Positions 24,489 to 32,463 of a DNA stretch of 64,000 nucleotides are shown here, one piece after another (position 1 is the first letter of the stretch; each line of letters begins with the position of its first letter). The stretch is from Pseudomonas brassicacearum subsp. brassicacearum (GTDB lineage: Bacteria > Pseudomonadota > Gammaproteobacteria > Pseudomonadales > Pseudomonadaceae): contig NZ_VZPJ01000010.1 in NCBI RefSeq assembly GCF_008801605.1, forward strand, positions 124,001-188,000. The letters run 5' to 3'. The translations under genes were made by a program, and so were the position numbers. Under the pieces are notes generated by a model. It was not told the DNA's origin. It saw nothing but the letters and a program-made list of their open reading frames with translations, and made no database searches.

Positions 24489-25157
24489 TTATTCGCCGAC
24501 GCTGATCTTCAGGCCAGCGGCTATTGCAAAGGGTGTCAGGGTTATCGCCAGGGCGGTCAGGCTACCAAGCCACAGCAGATAACCGGTCGCGGGCATTCCT
24601 TGCAACGCCGCTTGCAAGGCACCACTGCCCAGGATCAGGACCGGGATATACAACGGCAGGATCAGCAGCGCCAGCAACAGGCCGCCGCGCTTCAACCCCA
24701 CCGTCAACGCCGCGCCCACCGCACCGAGCAGGCTCAGCACCGGCGTGCCCAGCAGCAGCGACACCAGCAGCACCGGCATGCACGCGCCGGGCAGCCCCAG
24801 CATCATTGCCAGCAGTGGCGAGAGCAATACCAGTGCCAGCCCGGAAAAAACCCAGTGTGCCAGTACCTTGGCTAAAACCAGAAGGGCCAGGGGGTGCGAC
24901 GAAAGGACCCACTGTTCCAGTGAACCGTCTTCGAAATCACTGCGGAAAAGCCCGTCCAGCGAGAGCAGGACCGATAAAAGCGCGGCGACCCAGACCAGTC
25001 CCGGAGACAAGGTTTGCAACAATTGAGTCTCCGGCCCGACCGCCAACGGGAACAACGCAATCACTATCGCGAAGAACACCAGCGGATTGGCCAATTCGGC
25101 CGGACGACGGAACAGCAGGCGCGCCTCGCGGGCAAGCAACAGGCCAAACACACTCAT
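24489..25157 (-). CDS. ccmB: Haem exporter permease CcmB
   Basis: The 222-residue inner-membrane protein has six predicted helices. It is the permease partner of the CcmA ATPase in the complex that releases haem-CcmE. Family features include FGLLLAREARLLFRRPAELA at the N-terminus, the FRSDFEDGSLEQWVLSSHPL cytoplasmic loop that contacts CcmA, and LLSLLGAVGAALTVGLKRGG. It overlaps ccmA by 4 bases. Confidence 0.95.
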   Translation of the reverse strand: MSVFGLLLAREARLLFRRPAELANPLVFFAIVIALFPLAVGPETQLLQTLSPGLVWVAALLSVLLSLDGLFRSDFEDGSLEQWVLSSHPLALLVLAKVLAHWVFSGLALVLLSPLLAMMLGLPGACMPVLLVSLLLGTPVLSLLGAVGAALTVGLKRGGLLLALLILPLYIPVLILGSGALQAALQGMPATGYLLWLGSLTALAITLTPFAIAAGLKISVGE

Positions 25158-25789
25158 ACGGCCCAGTTCCCCAGATCAATGTTGCGATAACCGGCCGGCA
25201 TCCGCGCCAGCGTGTGGTGAGTGGTCAAGAGCACCATGCCACCGTTTTCACAGTGCTGGGCCAAGTGTTCCTCGAGCTGCGCGACACCCTGCTTGTCCAG
25301 GGCGGTGAACGGCTCGTCGAGAATCCACAGCGGCGGGCTGTCCAGATACAGCCGGGCCAGGGCCACGCGGCGTTGCTGGCCGGCGGACAAGGTGTGGCTC
25401 GGCACGTCTTCGAAGCCGCGCAGCCCTACCGCCGCCAACGCCTGCCAGATCGCTTCGCGGCCGGCCGGCGTATGCAATGCGCAGAGCCAACTGAGGTTCT
25501 CTTCGGGGGTCAGCAAATCCTTGATACCGGCGGCATGGCCGATCCAGAGCAGGTTGCGGGCCAGTTCGCTACGCTGGCTGTGCAAGGGCTGGCCATTGAG
25601 CAACACTTGGCCTGCGGTGGGTTGCATCAACCCGGCCAGCAGGCGCAGCAAGCTGGTCTTGCCGCTGCCGTTGGGACCACTGATTTGCACCATGTCGCCA
25701 CGCGAGAGTCTCAATTCGAGATTTTCGAAAAGCAGTCGCAAGTCTCGCTCACAGGCGAGGCCGACGGTTTGCAGGAGAGGACTGGTCAA
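25154..25789 (-). CDS. ccmA: Haem exporter ATP-binding protein CcmA
   Basis: This 211-residue ABC ATPase has Walker A GPNGSGKTSLL, an unusual signature LSAGQQRRVALARL in place of LSGGQ, and Walker B LWILDEPFTALD followed by the H-loop TTHHTL. The start is read as a TTG at 25789, giving MTSPLLQTVGLACERDL, which matches the length of CcmA relatives; no ATG lies at a comparable position. The ribosome binding site is weak. It is the first gene of the ccm operon, whose promoter must lie in the 198-base divergent region shared with the fliK-like gene. Confidence 0.94.
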   Translation of the reverse strand: MTSPLLQTVGLACERDLRLLFENLELRLSRGDMVQISGPNGSGKTSLLRLLAGLMQPTAGQVLLNGQPLHSQRSELARNLLWIGHAAGIKDLLTPEENLSWLCALHTPAGREAIWQALAAVGLRGFEDVPSHTLSAGQQRRVALARLYLDSPPLWILDEPFTALDKQGVAQLEEHLAQHCENGGMVLLTTHHTLARMPAGYRNIDLGNWAV

Positions 25790-25987
25790 GGGATCGCGGG
25801 CCTTATACGGTTCAAGTCGGCGGTGCAGCGGCCGTTAAAGAGATGCAGCATAGATGCATTGACGAGCTGTTCCACAGAGCTGCGTCAAACAATTGCAAGG
25901 TTTTCGCCACTCCCTGAAAGACGGGCGGCATTATACATGCCCTAACCTCCTCTCAAGAGAGCTTATTTCCCCAAGGTAAGACCGCAA

Positions 25988-27559
25988 ATGACAGGCGACA
26001 TGAACATCCTGCCGCTGCCCCAGGCCACGGCAACCACGCGTATGCCAGCGGTCAATGGCGAGCTGCTCAAACTGCTGGTGCCGACCGAAGGCCTGATCAG
26101 CTCGGGCCAGACCGCCCAGGCCGAAGTGCTGTCGCTCAAGCAGGCCGACCAGACTTTCCAGCTGTTGCTCAAGGTCACCCTGGAGAGCGGCCGCCAGACC
26201 ACCGTGCAGGCCACCAGCACCCAGCCGTTGCCCCAAGGCACCAGCCTGGCCGTGACGCAGCCGTCCGCCAGCAACCTGGCGATTGCCGTGCAACAGGCCG
26301 TGGCCTCCAGCGTCGCCACCCTCACCCGAATCGACACGGCGCAGTTGCCGGTCGGCACCCTGCTGCAAGGCAAAGTGCTGACCAGTCAGGCGTTGCCGCA
26401 GCTGCCGGGACAACCGGCGGTGTATCGGTCGTTGGTAAGCTTGCTCAATACCGCCCAGGCGGGTAGCACCCTGGACATCGACAGCCCGCAGCCGCTGCGC
26501 ATCGGCACGCTGTTGAGTGCCCAGGTGCAAGATACTCAGACGCTGAAGTTCGTTCCGCTGAGCAACCGCCAGGAGCAATTGGCGGTGAGCCAGCAGTTGG
26601 TCACGCAAATGAGCCAGCAGGGCTCGCTGGACAGCCTGATCACCGCCCTGCAAAACCTTCCGGCCACCGACGACACCGGTGCCGAGCTGCGCGCCGCGGT
26701 GACACGCCTGTTGGCCAGCCTGCCGGATGTCCAGCAACTGAGTACGCCCAAGGGGCTGGCCCAGGCCATGGTCGCCAGCGGTGTGTTCCTGGAAAGCAAG
26801 TTGCTCGCCGGGCAGCCGCCGAGCCTGGCGCCGGACATGAAAGGCGACCTGCTGAAACTGATCGCCCAACTGACACCGGCCCTACCCACCTCCACCAACC
26901 TCAGCGCCATCATTGCCGCCAATACGTTGGCCCAAGTCCTGCCTAGCTTCGTACGCAGCGCCCTGGGGATGCTCGGCCAGGTCAGCGCCAAGCCACAACC
27001 CACCAGCTTCCCCCTGCCCTCGCGCCAGATGAAAGGCCAGGACGAAGAAGGCGACCTCGAACACCTGCTGCGCCTGGCCGCTGCCGCCGTGTCACGCCTG
27101 CAAAGCCATCAGTTGTCGAGCCTGGAACAGACCGGCCTGACCGACGACGGTCGGCTGATGAGCACCTGGCAATTGGAGATCCCGATGCGCAACTTGCAGG
27201 ACATCGTGCCGTTGCAGGTCAAGTTCCAGCGTGAGGAAACCCCGCCCCGGGAGCAACCCAACGAGCGCCGGGAAGAACGCGAGCCAAAACAGCAGCTCTG
27301 GCGGGTGGAATTGGCGTTCGACATGGAACCGCTCGGCCCACTGCAGGTTCAGGCGCAGTTGCTCAGCGGCAGCCTGTCCAGCCAGCTGTGGGCAGAACGG
27401 CCGTACACCGCAAGCCTGATCGAAAGCAACCTGACAGCCTTGCGTGAACGCCTGGTGACCTGTGGCCTGAACGTCGGCGAGCTGGACTGCCACCTCGGCA
27501 CCCCGCCCCAAGGCCCCAAGACTCGCCTGGAACAACGCTGGGTGGACGAAACCGCATGA
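25988..27559 (+). CDS. Second FliK-like flagellar hook-length control protein
   Basis: The 523-residue protein has a low-complexity Gln/Ala/Thr/Ser-rich N-terminal two-thirds and a C-terminal Flg_hook-type domain (about 390-515; LWRVELAFDMEPLGPLQVQAQLL, then LWAERPYTASLIESNLTALRERL). It is the ruler-plus-switch layout of FliK. A conventional fliK lies at 48,337-49,710, so the genome has two. The gene overlaps fhlB by 4 bases. The start at 25988 has AAGG 11 bases upstream; an in-frame ATG at 26000 is also possible. No sigma-54 element was found upstream. Whether it acts in hook-length control or elsewhere is unknown. Confidence 0.8.
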   Translation: MTGDMNILPLPQATATTRMPAVNGELLKLLVPTEGLISSGQTAQAEVLSLKQADQTFQLLLKVTLESGRQTTVQATSTQPLPQGTSLAVTQPSASNLAIAVQQAVASSVATLTRIDTAQLPVGTLLQGKVLTSQALPQLPGQPAVYRSLVSLLNTAQAGSTLDIDSPQPLRIGTLLSAQVQDTQTLKFVPLSNRQEQLAVSQQLVTQMSQQGSLDSLITALQNLPATDDTGAELRAAVTRLLASLPDVQQLSTPKGLAQAMVASGVFLESKLLAGQPPSLAPDMKGDLLKLIAQLTPALPTSTNLSAIIAANTLAQVLPSFVRSALGMLGQVSAKPQPTSFPLPSRQMKGQDEEGDLEHLLRLAAAAVSRLQSHQLSSLEQTGLTDDGRLMSTWQLEIPMRNLQDIVPLQVKFQREETPPREQPNERREEREPKQQLWRVELAFDMEPLGPLQVQAQLLSGSLSSQLWAERPYTASLIESNLTALRERLVTCGLNVGELDCHLGTPPQGPKTRLEQRWVDETA

Positions 27560-27885
27560 CAACCCATACCGAACCCCGCCAGGCCATCGCCCTCAAGTAC
27601 GACGGCCACCACGCCCCGACCCTCACCGCCAAGGGCGACGAAGCCCTGGCCGAGGAAATCCTGCGCATCGCCCGCGAAAGCGAGGTGCCGATCTATGAAA
27701 ATGCCGAGCTGGTGAAGCTGTTGGCGCGGATGGAGCTGGGGGACAGCATCCCGGAAGAGCTGTACCGCACGATTGCCGAGATCATTGCGTTTGCCTGGAA
27801 CCTCAAGGGCAAGTTTCCCCAGGGCTACGACCCGAATGCGCCGAGTGTCGAGAAAGATGTGACCGACCGCGGCGACGACTACTGA
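27556..27885 (+). CDS. fhlB: FhlB: stand-alone FlhB C-terminal-domain-like protein
   Basis: The 109-residue cytosolic protein aligns with the part of FlhB that follows the NPTH autocleavage site: RQAIALKYDGHHAPTLTAKG here against YAVALKYDPEKGNAPVLLAKG in FlhB of this window (residues 274 on), and continues to the end of that domain (EIIAFAWNLKGK). It lacks the NPTH loop and all membrane helices. Such FhlB proteins can substitute for the cleaved FlhB-CC fragment in Salmonella work, as I recall. Its overlap with a fliK-like gene pairs an export-switch domain with its likely regulator. Confidence 0.88.
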   Translation: MTTHTEPRQAIALKYDGHHAPTLTAKGDEALAEEILRIARESEVPIYENAELVKLLARMELGDSIPEELYRTIAEIIAFAWNLKGKFPQGYDPNAPSVEKDVTDRGDDY

Positions 27886-27941
27886 TCACAGCGGCGGTGC
27901 TTGGGCTGGAATGATCAGTGTGTGAGCGACAAAAAAAAACC

Positions 27942-28031
27942 TGTGGGAGCGAGCTTGCTCGCGATTGCGGACTCACATTCAACATCTCTGTTGACTGTCA
28001 CACCGCTATCGCGAGCAAGCTCGCCCCCACA
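27942..28031. repeat. REP doublet (REPIN) between convergent fhlB and the DUF2802 gene
   Basis: The inward-facing units GTGGGAGCGAGCTTGCTCGC and its inverse (one change, CGCCCCCAC) are about 45 bases apart. A run of nine A lies directly to the left. It is the 3' boundary of the minus-strand flagellar/chemotaxis locus. Confidence 0.9.
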
Positions 28032-28054
28032 ATTGGATCGGGGGGTGAAGGCGA

Positions 28055-28450
28055 TCAGCCGCCCTTATGCAGCTTACTCATCAACTCCGCCTCGGCCTGG
28101 GTCAGGCCGCAGGCTTGGGTCAGTTCGTCGACACTGGCGCCCATGCCCACCAGACGGGCAGCCTGGGCGAAGGACAGGCTGGAGGGGTCGCGCTGTTCCA
28201 ACTGGGCGAGTTTATCCGGCAACGGCGCGACCACGGCACGCAGCTCATGGAGTGCTTCGCCCATGCGCACGGTGCCGTTCTGGTAATCATCGACGCGCTT
28301 GGCCAGGTCCTTGATGCGCTGGTCGCGCAGCGCATCGCCCTGGGCCTGCTGAGCGGCGATCTGTCGCTGGCCACGTATGTACGCCAAGAACATCGCCAGC
28401 GTGCCTGCCCAGAAAAGGAACAGGACAATGACTGCTACCTCAAGAATCAA
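28055..28450 (-). CDS. DUF2802 protein at the end of the chemotaxis operon
   Basis: The 131-residue protein has one N-terminal membrane helix (VAVIVLFLFWAGTLAMFLAYI), a coiled-coil-like middle (about 30-85) and a C-terminal helix-turn-helix-like DUF2802 domain (FAQAARLVGMGASVDELTQA then CGLTQAEAELMSKLH). It follows cheW by 1 base. The pairing with cheW is conserved in Pseudomonas (PA1465 next to PA1464). A membrane or polar role in the chemosensory array is a guess from context. Confidence 0.85.
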   Translation of the reverse strand: MILEVAVIVLFLFWAGTLAMFLAYIRGQRQIAAQQAQGDALRDQRIKDLAKRVDDYQNGTVRMGEALHELRAVVAPLPDKLAQLEQRDPSSLSFAQAARLVGMGASVDELTQACGLTQAEAELMSKLHKGG

Positions 28451-28451
28451 A

Positions 28452-28937
28452 TCAGATACTCTCCAGTTCCGACCACTCTTCTTCGCTCATCATCTTGTCC
28501 AGTTCAACCAGAATCAACAACTCGTTGTTCTTGTTGCACACGCCCTGAATGAACTTGGCGGATTCTTCATTACCCACGTTCGGCGCAGTCTCGATTTCCG
28601 ACTGGCGCAGGTAAACCACTTCGGCGACGCTGTCGACCATGATGCCAACCACTTGCTTGTCGGCTTCGATGATGACGATCCGGGTGTTGTCGCTGATCTC
28701 GGCATTCATCAGGCCGAAGCGCTGGCGGGTATCGATCACCGTGACCACGTTGCCACGCAGGTTGATGATGCCCAGCACGTAGCTCGGTGCACCCGGTACC
28801 GGGGCGATCTCGGTATAGCGCAGCACTTCCTGAACGCGCATCACGTTGATGCCGTAGGTTTCGTTATCGAGCTTGAAGGTCACCCATTGCAGAATCGGAT
28901 CTTCAGAACCCTTTTGAGACGACGCCTTATCATTCAT
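28452..28937 (-). CDS. cheW: Chemotaxis coupling protein CheW
   Basis: This 161-residue CheW-domain protein links chemoreceptors to CheA. The domain begins QWVTFKLDNETYGINVMRVQEV and contains the typical VLGIINLRGNVVTVIDTRQRFG loop and the VVGIMVDSVAEVVYL strand. The length matches CheW, with a short polar N-terminal extension. It is the penultimate gene of the long che/mot unit. Confidence 0.95.
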   Translation of the reverse strand: MNDKASSQKGSEDPILQWVTFKLDNETYGINVMRVQEVLRYTEIAPVPGAPSYVLGIINLRGNVVTVIDTRQRFGLMNAEISDNTRIVIIEADKQVVGIMVDSVAEVVYLRQSEIETAPNVGNEESAKFIQGVCNKNNELLILVELDKMMSEEEWSELESI

Positions 28938-29009
28938 ACCCTGACCCCTCGAAAAACCGCCTGTGGCGGCGTGTATTCTGTCCGACGACGCTGGGCGCCG
29001 CCGGTTATC

Positions 29010-29885
29010 TTATTTCGGTTTCTGGACCGGCTTCTTACTGCCACCCAGGTGTTTTGCCCCGCCGCTGGCGATCAGCTCCGCCAGCTCGGAAACGTCCAGC
29101 AAGGCGCACATATGCTCGATCACCGTACCGGCCAGCCATGGCCGTTGCCCTCGATGGCTGCGCCACTTGATCTCGTTCGGGTCCAGGCGCAGCGAACGGC
29201 TGACCTGATGCACCGCCAAACCCCACTCGTAACCCTGCACTGAAATCACGTACTGCAAGCCTTGGCGAAAATCATCGCGATAACGGTCCGGCATGACCCA
29301 GCGTGCCGTATCCAGTACCTTCAGGTTGCCGGCCTGGCTCGGCAGGATTCCGAGGAACCATTCCGGCTGGCCAAACAACGGCGTCAATTCCTGCCCGGCC
29401 AGGGAATAAATCGACCCCAGGCATACCAGCGGCACCGCCAGGGTCAACCCGGCCACATCAAACAACAGACACTCGAACGGCTCGGCGGCCCAGGCCGGAC
29501 GGTCGTCGCCCGGCACCGGTGGCGGCGGATTGCTCGGCGGCAGGTGGATTTCCACCACCGGCGTCACCAGGCCTTGTAGCAGCGGGGCAACGGTCGAGAC
29601 CGGCGCCAGGATCGGCGCAGGCGCGTCCATGACCGCCACCTGGGGCTTGATAAACGGTGCCTCGACCGCTGCAGCTATCACTGATTTTTGTGCGTCACGG
29701 GCCTGCTCTTCGAGCACGGCCGCCTGAAACTCATCCAGCACACCCTTGGCTTCGACGTTCTCGGGCAACGCCTCGATCACGCTTGGCTGTGGTGGCAATT
29801 CTTCGGTCGCTTCCTGCAGCAGCCCATCCAGATAGGACTGCAGGGCCATTTGCGGACGCGAGGTTGTCTTTATCGGGCGGCTCAT
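29010..29885 (-). CDS. CheW-like protein with long N-terminal extension
   Basis: The 291-residue protein has a divergent C-terminal CheW domain (about 150-275; ECLLFDVAGLTLAVPLVCLG, then VMPDRYRDDFRQGLQYVISV) preceded by about 140 residues rich in Pro, Glu and Val. The usual GIINLRG loop is replaced by a GILPSQAGNLKVLD segment. It ends in a basic GGSKKPVQKPK tail. It lies between parA and cheW, as in P. aeruginosa (PA1463). The extension and partner ParA resemble polar array-positioning proteins such as ParP, but that role is an inference. Confidence 0.85.
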   Translation of the reverse strand: MSRPIKTTSRPQMALQSYLDGLLQEATEELPPQPSVIEALPENVEAKGVLDEFQAAVLEEQARDAQKSVIAAAVEAPFIKPQVAVMDAPAPILAPVSTVAPLLQGLVTPVVEIHLPPSNPPPPVPGDDRPAWAAEPFECLLFDVAGLTLAVPLVCLGSIYSLAGQELTPLFGQPEWFLGILPSQAGNLKVLDTARWVMPDRYRDDFRQGLQYVISVQGYEWGLAVHQVSRSLRLDPNEIKWRSHRGQRPWLAGTVIEHMCALLDVSELAELIASGGAKHLGGSKKPVQKPK

Positions 29886-29981
29886 AGGAACAGTGCGCCA
29901 CTTGAAGAGGTTATCGGCATGAATGCGGCAGGACTTGAGCGTTCGCAGGCGAACACAATGCCAGTGGAAAGCCTCGTCACC

Positions 29982-30773
29982 TTAAGCCACCTGCTGCGGA
30001 ACAAGCTGTTGGGTCAACAGGTGCTTGAGCAGCGCCCGATAGGCCAGCACTCCGCGGCTCTTGCCATCGAATTGCGACGGGGTCACACCGGCACGGCTGG
30101 CGTCCCGCAAGCGGGTATCAACGGGGATATAGCCTTGCCAGATGTCTTCCGGGTACTTGTCCCGCAACACCCGCAAGGTGCCCAGGGAGGCCTGGGTACG
30201 ACGATCGAACAGGGTTGGCACGATGTTGAAGGCCAGCGTCTGCTTGCGCGAGCGGTTGACCATCGCCAGTGTATTGACCATGCGCTCCAGGCCCTTGACC
30301 GCCAGGTGCTCGGTCTGCACCGGAATGACCAATTGTTGGCTGGCTGCCAAGGCATTGACCATCAGCAAACCCAGCAACGGCGGGCTGTCGATGATCGCGT
30401 AATCGAAATCCTGCCACAGCTGCGCCAGACTCTTGGCGATCACCAGGCCCAACCCGCCCTGCCCCGGCGACTGTCGCTCCAGGGTGGCCAGGGCGGTGCT
30501 CGATGGCAGCAGGGAAATCCGCTCGTCGCTGGTGGACAACAGCAACTGCCCCGGCAGGCCCTCGGGCACAACGCCCTTGTGCAGGAACAGGTCGTAGTTG
30601 CTGTGCTCCAGGCTGTCGGGATCGTAGCCGAAATAGCTGGTCATCGAGCCATGGGGGTCCAGGTCGACAATGACCACGCGCTTGCCCGCCTCGGCCAGCA
30701 ACCCGGCTAAAGCGATGGAAGATGTGGTCTTGCCCACACCACCTTTTTGATTGGCGACTGCCCAGACTCTCAT
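29982..30773 (-). CDS. ParA-family ATPase of the chemotaxis operon
   Basis: This 263-residue Walker-type ATPase has a deviant Walker A NQKGGVGKTT (9-18) with both lysines, VDLDPHGSMTSYFGY and the Walker B DSPPLLGLL. Related ParC/PpfA-type proteins segregate chemotaxis clusters to poles or daughter cells. It is not a chromosome partition ParA: no parB adjoins, and the neighbours are motD and CheW-like genes. The start at 30773 (MRVWAVANQKGG) is used because the upstream in-frame codons would add an unsupported leader. Confidence 0.88.
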   Translation of the reverse strand: MRVWAVANQKGGVGKTTSSIALAGLLAEAGKRVVIVDLDPHGSMTSYFGYDPDSLEHSNYDLFLHKGVVPEGLPGQLLLSTSDERISLLPSSTALATLERQSPGQGGLGLVIAKSLAQLWQDFDYAIIDSPPLLGLLMVNALAASQQLVIPVQTEHLAVKGLERMVNTLAMVNRSRKQTLAFNIVPTLFDRRTQASLGTLRVLRDKYPEDIWQGYIPVDTRLRDASRAGVTPSQFDGKSRGVLAYRALLKHLLTQQLVPQQVA

Positions 30774-30822
30774 TTGGATCGTTCCTCCCGGCCGAAACAG
30801 GCTCGACCGAGAAATAGCTCGG

Positions 30823-31707
30823 TTATAAAGCGGGTGACGGAGAATTGACGGCACTCTGTCTTCCCGGCGACTTGACCGGAGCCGGTGCAGTTTGTGTGCC
30901 AGCCCGCTTCAATGCCGCATCCGGAGTTGCTTTGGCCGTACCGGTACCGGTCAGGCTGCGACGCACATCGAGGTTGCGCGACACCACCAGCACCACCCGC
31001 CGGTTGCGCGCACGCCCCTCGGCCGTGGCGTTGTTGGCGACCGGCTGAAACTCGCCGTAGCCCACCGAGGCCAGGCGGCCGGGGTTCACGCCCTGCATCG
31101 CCAGCATGCGCACGATGCTCGCCGAACGGGCCGAGGACAGCTCCCAGTTGGTCGGGTATTGCGAAGTACGGATCGGTTGGTCGTCCGTGAAGCCTTCGAC
31201 ATGGATCGGGTTGTCGAAGGGCTTGAGGATCGCCGCGACCTTATCGATGATGTTGAACGCCATGTCGCTGGGCATGGCGTCGCCGCTGCCGAACAACAGG
31301 CTGGAATTGAGCTCGATCTCGACCCACAACTCGTTGCCACGCACGGTCATCTGGTTGGAGCTGATCAGGTCACCGAACGCCGCGCTGATATCGTCGGCGA
31401 TGCTTTTCAACGGATCGCTACCGCCGGCGATACCGGCATCGACCTGTTCGCTGTCCTTGACCAAGGGCTTGGCCGGCGTGGTGGTCTTGGGGCGCTCATC
31501 GCCGATGGGAATCGGTTTGAGCGCGCGGTCGGAATCCGTGAAGACGCCGATCAACGCCTCGGAAATGACCTTGTACTTGCCTTCGTTGACCGACGAGATC
31601 GAATACATGACCACGAAAAAGGCGAACAGCAGGGTGATGAAGTCGGCGTAGGAAACGAGCCAGCGTTCATGGTTGACGTGTTCTTCGGTGTGCCTGCGAC
31701 GTGCCAT
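30823..31707 (-). CDS. motD: Flagellar stator protein MotD (MotB family)
   Basis: The 294-residue protein has a short basic cytoplasmic N-terminus and one helix with the proton-binding Asp22 (SYADFITLLFAFFVVMYSIS). A plug/linker follows, then a periplasmic OmpA-like peptidoglycan-binding domain (VEGFTDDQPI, then NWELSSARSASIVRMLAMQG, with NRRVVLVV at its end). A 50-residue Thr/Ala/Pro-rich tail is additional. With MotC it forms the second stator of pseudomonads, used along with MotAB. It lies 15 bases after motC. Confidence 0.94.
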   Translation of the reverse strand: MARRRHTEEHVNHERWLVSYADFITLLFAFFVVMYSISSVNEGKYKVISEALIGVFTDSDRALKPIPIGDERPKTTTPAKPLVKDSEQVDAGIAGGSDPLKSIADDISAAFGDLISSNQMTVRGNELWVEIELNSSLLFGSGDAMPSDMAFNIIDKVAAILKPFDNPIHVEGFTDDQPIRTSQYPTNWELSSARSASIVRMLAMQGVNPGRLASVGYGEFQPVANNATAEGRARNRRVVLVVSRNLDVRRSLTGTGTAKATPDAALKRAGTQTAPAPVKSPGRQSAVNSPSPAL

Positions 31708-31722
31708 ATTCCTTGTCTCCCA

Positions 31723-32463
31723 TCAGTCCATGAAGCCCTGGAGCTTCAACTCAATGGAGCGCGGGTTTTCACCTTCGGCGATCGACAGGATCCCTTCCAG
31801 CAGCATTTCGCGATAGCGCGACTGGCGCAACGCGATGGACTTGAGCTTGGCCGCGATCGGCAGCAGCACCAGGTTGGCACTCGCCACGCCATAGATCGTG
31901 GCGACGAACGCCACGGCGATGCCGCTACCCAATTGCGACGGATCGGCCAGGTTGCCCATCACATGGATCAGGCCCATCACCGCACCGATGATGCCGATGG
32001 TCGGCGCGTAGCCGCCCATGCTTTCGAACACCTTGGCCGCTTCGATATCGCGGCTTTCCTGGGTGTAGAAATCCACTTCCAGGATGCTGCGGATGGCTTC
32101 CGGCTCGGCGCCGTCCACCAGCAATTGCAGGCCTTTGCGTGAGTAGCTGTCGGGCTCGGCATCGGCCACCCCTTCCAGCCCCAGCAGGCCCTCCTTGCGA
32201 GCGGTCAGACTCCAGTTCACCACACGATCGATACCACCGGCCAGGTCGACACGGGGCGGGAACAGAATCCAGATCAGCACTTGCATGGCGCGCTTGAAAG
32301 CGCTCATGGGCGACTGCAACAGCGCCGCGCCAATGGTGCCACCGAGCACGATCAACGCCGCCGGGCCGTTGGCCAGCGCGCCCAGATGACCGCCTTCCAG
32401 ATAATTGCCGCCAATGATGGCGACGAACGCCATGATGATGCCGATCAGGCTGAGTACATCCAT
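31723..32463 (-). CDS. motC: Flagellar stator protein MotC (MotA family)
   Basis: The 246-residue protein has four membrane helices and the MotA-type cytoplasmic loop between helices 2 and 3. It begins MDVLSLIGIIMAFVAIIGGN and carries GGYAPTIGIIGAVMGLIHVM (helix 3) and GSGIAVAFVATIYGVASANL (helix 4). It forms the proton-conducting stator ring with MotD. Its start overlaps the cheB stop by one base (TAATG), so it is translationally coupled. Confidence 0.95.
   Translation of the reverse strand: MDVLSLIGIIMAFVAIIGGNYLEGGHLGALANGPAALIVLGGTIGAALLQSPMSAFKRAMQVLIWILFPPRVDLAGGIDRVVNWSLTARKEGLLGLEGVADAEPDSYSRKGLQLLVDGAEPEAIRSILEVDFYTQESRDIEAAKVFESMGGYAPTIGIIGAVMGLIHVMGNLADPSQLGSGIAVAFVATIYGVASANLVLLPIAAKLKSIALRQSRYREMLLEGILSIAEGENPRSIELKLQGFMD

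Noticed and set aside
25860..25930. Possible sigma-54 promoter before the fliK-like gene (GCGTCA...TTGCAA, plus strand)
   Set aside because: The -24 box lacks the required GG at the correct distance from GC.
27942..28031. Repeats considered as a possible CRISPR or phage attachment site
   Set aside because: Units occur as isolated inverted pairs at many gene ends with no regular spacer array, no cas genes and no integrase. They fit REP/REPIN elements.
29886..29930. 12-codon ORF ending in a TGA that overlaps the ATG of the extended CheW-like gene
   Set aside because: It has no ribosome binding site and the peptide is too short to assess; the overlap is likely chance.
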